The notes under the pieces were generated by a model. It did no database searches. It was given only the letters and a program-made list of their open reading frames with translations, and had not been told where the DNA came from. Shown one piece after another: positions 62,451 through 64,000 of a stretch of DNA of 64,000 bases. How positions within the stretch are numbered: the first letter of the stretch is position 1; every line of letters begins with the position of its first letter. The position numbers and the translations under genes were made by a program. Origin of the DNA: Candidatus Anammoxibacter sp. GTDB lineage: Bacteria; Planctomycetota; Brocadiia; Brocadiales; Anammoxibacteraceae. Where the stretch lies: the NCBI GenBank assembly GCA_021777055.1, contig JAIQZO010000059.1, positions 1-64,000 of the forward strand. The letters run 5' to 3'.

Positions 62451-64000
62451 ATGAATTATATCGTTTTGGTAAAACAAGTTCCTGATGTTTCACAGATTAC
62501 GGGGAATGCTTTTAATCCTGAGACTGGCAACCTTAATAGGGGCGCATTGCCTAGTATAATAAATAAGTTGGATGCCGATGCGTTGACATTTGCCGAAAAA
62601 ATGAGGCAGGTCTCACCGGGTAAGATTGTTTGTCTTACAATGGGACCACCTATGGCCATTGATGTCCTTAAGTATTGCCTGAGCAGATGCTCTGAAGATG
62701 CGGTCTTGTTGACGGACAGGGCGTTAGGGGGTGCAGATACTCCTTCAACTGCGAATCCTCTTGCTTTTGCAGTGAGGAAGATCGTACGGGATATGTTTAA
62801 TGGAAGTGAAGATTACGTTGTGATAACAGGTATGCAGTCTGTAGATGGTGACACGGCACAGGTGCCACCCCAAATGGCGGCAGAGTTGAAGATCCCCTGC
62901 GTTGCTTATGCAACCGATTTTGAATATGAGAATAATAGTTTCATATTTAATGCCATTGTTTCGGGTGGAAATCAATCGATTAAACCGAAGCAGTTTCCTT
63001 GTGTTATTACCGTAGCTAGTTTTGAGCACCAATTGTTTCCTACTTTTAACCGTTCCAGATGGGCAGAACGGACCGATGTTAATAGTTGGACAGCGGATGA
63101 TATTAAGCCTACTTCGTTTGGCTTTCCGGGTTCACGGACAAAGGTTACAAGGGTATTTCCGCCACCGAAGAGTGCTAGAAGGTACAAGCATGTTGGAGAT
63201 ATAAATGCATTCATTGCTGAACTTGTGGATGATTTTAAAAAGGGAGGAACTGCGTCCAAATATGTACCTGTTGAGCGTGAATACGTACTACCTTTAAATC
63301 GTCCTGACGGGCCTCTTGATAGGAATTATGAGGCGACGAACAAGGATATTGAAGCCTTTAACGAGGTTAGGGATGCCCTTATTGCGCTTAATATAAATGA
63401 CGTTGAACAGATAAAGGAGGAAATCCTTGATGATGTGAAAAAGCATCTCACCTCTGATATTGCAGATTATAAATTAAAAGGGATTTTGAATGGTTTTAAG
63501 GTAGTGGAACCAACGTACAGCGGTGATGTGTGGGTTATTGCGGAACATGAGGGCGAAGAAATTCATGATGTTACAGCTGAACTTTTGGGTAAGGCTACAG
63601 ATTTGGCAAAATCGCTTAACGTTAATGTGGGTTGTGTACTTGCTGGTTATAATTGTGGAGATTTGCCGAAACAGCTCATCTCTTATGGCGCGGATAAGGT
63701 TGTTGTTATTGATGACAAAATGCTGGAGGAGTTTAAACCTGGGCCTTATAAAAAAGCTATTATTGAGGCAATAAATGAGTTTAAGCCGCAAATTGTTTTG
63801 TCTGGAGCTACACCGCAAGGAAGGGTTTTAACGCCTATGATTGCTTATGGTCTTGATTGCGGATTGACTGCTGACTGTACCAGGCTTGATATAAGAGATA
63901 ACTCCAGCCTGGGCGAGGTTGGGGTATTGATGCAGACACGTCCGGCACTTGGTGGTAATGTGATGGCGACTATTTGTGCAAAAGACTCAAAACTCCAGAT
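62451..64000 (+). CDS. Fused electron-transfer flavoprotein EtfB-EtfA (3' end cut by the window)
   Basis: At least 516 residues; the frame runs off the window. Residues 1 to about 255 are the beta subunit type: YIVLVKQVPDVSQITGNAF, NKLDADALTFAEKM, KIVCLTMGPP, LSRCSEDAVLLTDRALGGAD and VVITGMQSVDGDTAQVPPQMA. A linker of about 100 residues follows. From about 358 comes the alpha subunit type: VWVIAEHEGEEIHDVTAELL, ADKVVVIDDKML, QIVLSGATPQGRVLTPMIA, GLTADCTRLDI and the FAD-binding TRPALGGNVMATI. ETFs pass electrons from dehydrogenases to quinone oxidoreductases or bifurcate them. In most organisms alpha and beta are separate genes; here they form one chain. Confidence 0.9.
   Translation, partial: MNYIVLVKQVPDVSQITGNAFNPETGNLNRGALPSIINKLDADALTFAEKMRQVSPGKIVCLTMGPPMAIDVLKYCLSRCSEDAVLLTDRALGGADTPSTANPLAFAVRKIVRDMFNGSEDYVVITGMQSVDGDTAQVPPQMAAELKIPCVAYATDFEYENNSFIFNAIVSGGNQSIKPKQFPCVITVASFEHQLFPTFNRSRWAERTDVNSWTADDIKPTSFGFPGSRTKVTRVFPPPKSARRYKHVGDINAFIAELVDDFKKGGTASKYVPVEREYVLPLNRPDGPLDRNYEATNKDIEAFNEVRDALIALNINDVEQIKEEILDDVKKHLTSDIADYKLKGILNGFKVVEPTYSGDVWVIAEHEGEEIHDVTAELLGKATDLAKSLNVNVGCVLAGYNCGDLPKQLISYGADKVVVIDDKMLEEFKPGPYKKAIIEAINEFKPQIVLSGATPQGRVLTPMIAYGLDCGLTADCTRLDIRDNSSLGEVGVLMQTRPALGGNVMATICAKDSKLQ

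Overview
The window looks like chromosomal DNA of an AT-rich planctomycete-type bacterium. My best guess is an anammox lineage (Candidatus Brocadiales, Scalindua-like), held with moderate confidence. It carries a complete peptidoglycan-precursor and division (dcw) cluster running mraZ, rsmH, an ftsL-like gene, a transpeptidase, murE, murF, mraY, ftsW, murG, murC, ddl and an ftsQ-like gene. The cluster stops exactly where ftsA and ftsZ normally follow, as expected for Planctomycetes, which lack FtsZ. Large secreted or membrane proteins of unknown function, a fused electron-transfer flavoprotein and many palindromic intergenic repeats fit this picture. No rRNA, tRNA or CRISPR array was recognised.

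Layout. 1-1.26 kb is repeat-rich intergenic DNA. 1.3-4.8 kb holds an outer-membrane porin followed by an OmpR/HisKA two-component pair. 5.5-7.6 kb has two secreted proteins with near-identical leaders. 8.0-9.4 kb has a HEPN/nucleotidyltransferase pair, a REP-like hairpin cluster and a HicB remnant. 9.4-14.3 kb has a FN3/coiled-coil secreted protein, a cNMP-binding methyltransferase, a cytidylate-kinase-like/BON fusion and a site-2 protease with CBS domains. 14.3-14.7 kb holds two facing 9-bp tandem arrays. 14.7-25.3 kb, all on the minus strand, holds two large paralogous membrane proteins with GATase-like domains and a 1656-residue secreted protein made of about 135 short units, each ending in one cysteine. 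25.3-28.7 kb has a decayed mobA copy, repeats, intact mobA and queA.

29.0-44.0 kb is the dcw cluster. It is preceded by a promoter-like sequence and three 10-bp AAAGTGG-N3-type repeats that match the known MraZ operator pattern. Two unexpected small genes and a palindromic element lie between ftsI and murE. 44.4-53.8 kb holds a DUF1653 gene, class II and class I fructose-bisphosphate aldolases, a secreted hypothetical, a cold-shock protein, rsgA, a double ferritin-like protein and several transposase relics. 55.2-62.0 kb holds an ODP-type diiron beta-lactamase-fold protein with a cytoplasmic histidine kinase, a DUF6172 gene, a DUF2064 glycosyltransferase with an amidohydrolase, a YqgE/AlgH gene and pth. 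62.45 kb to the end is a fused EtfB-EtfA gene cut by the window edge.

The most unusual items are the Asp-Pro/Cys repeat protein, the modular palindromic repeat whose core is found in both orientations between constant flanks, and the operator-like repeats before mraZ. Product names rest on motifs read by eye. No database search was run.
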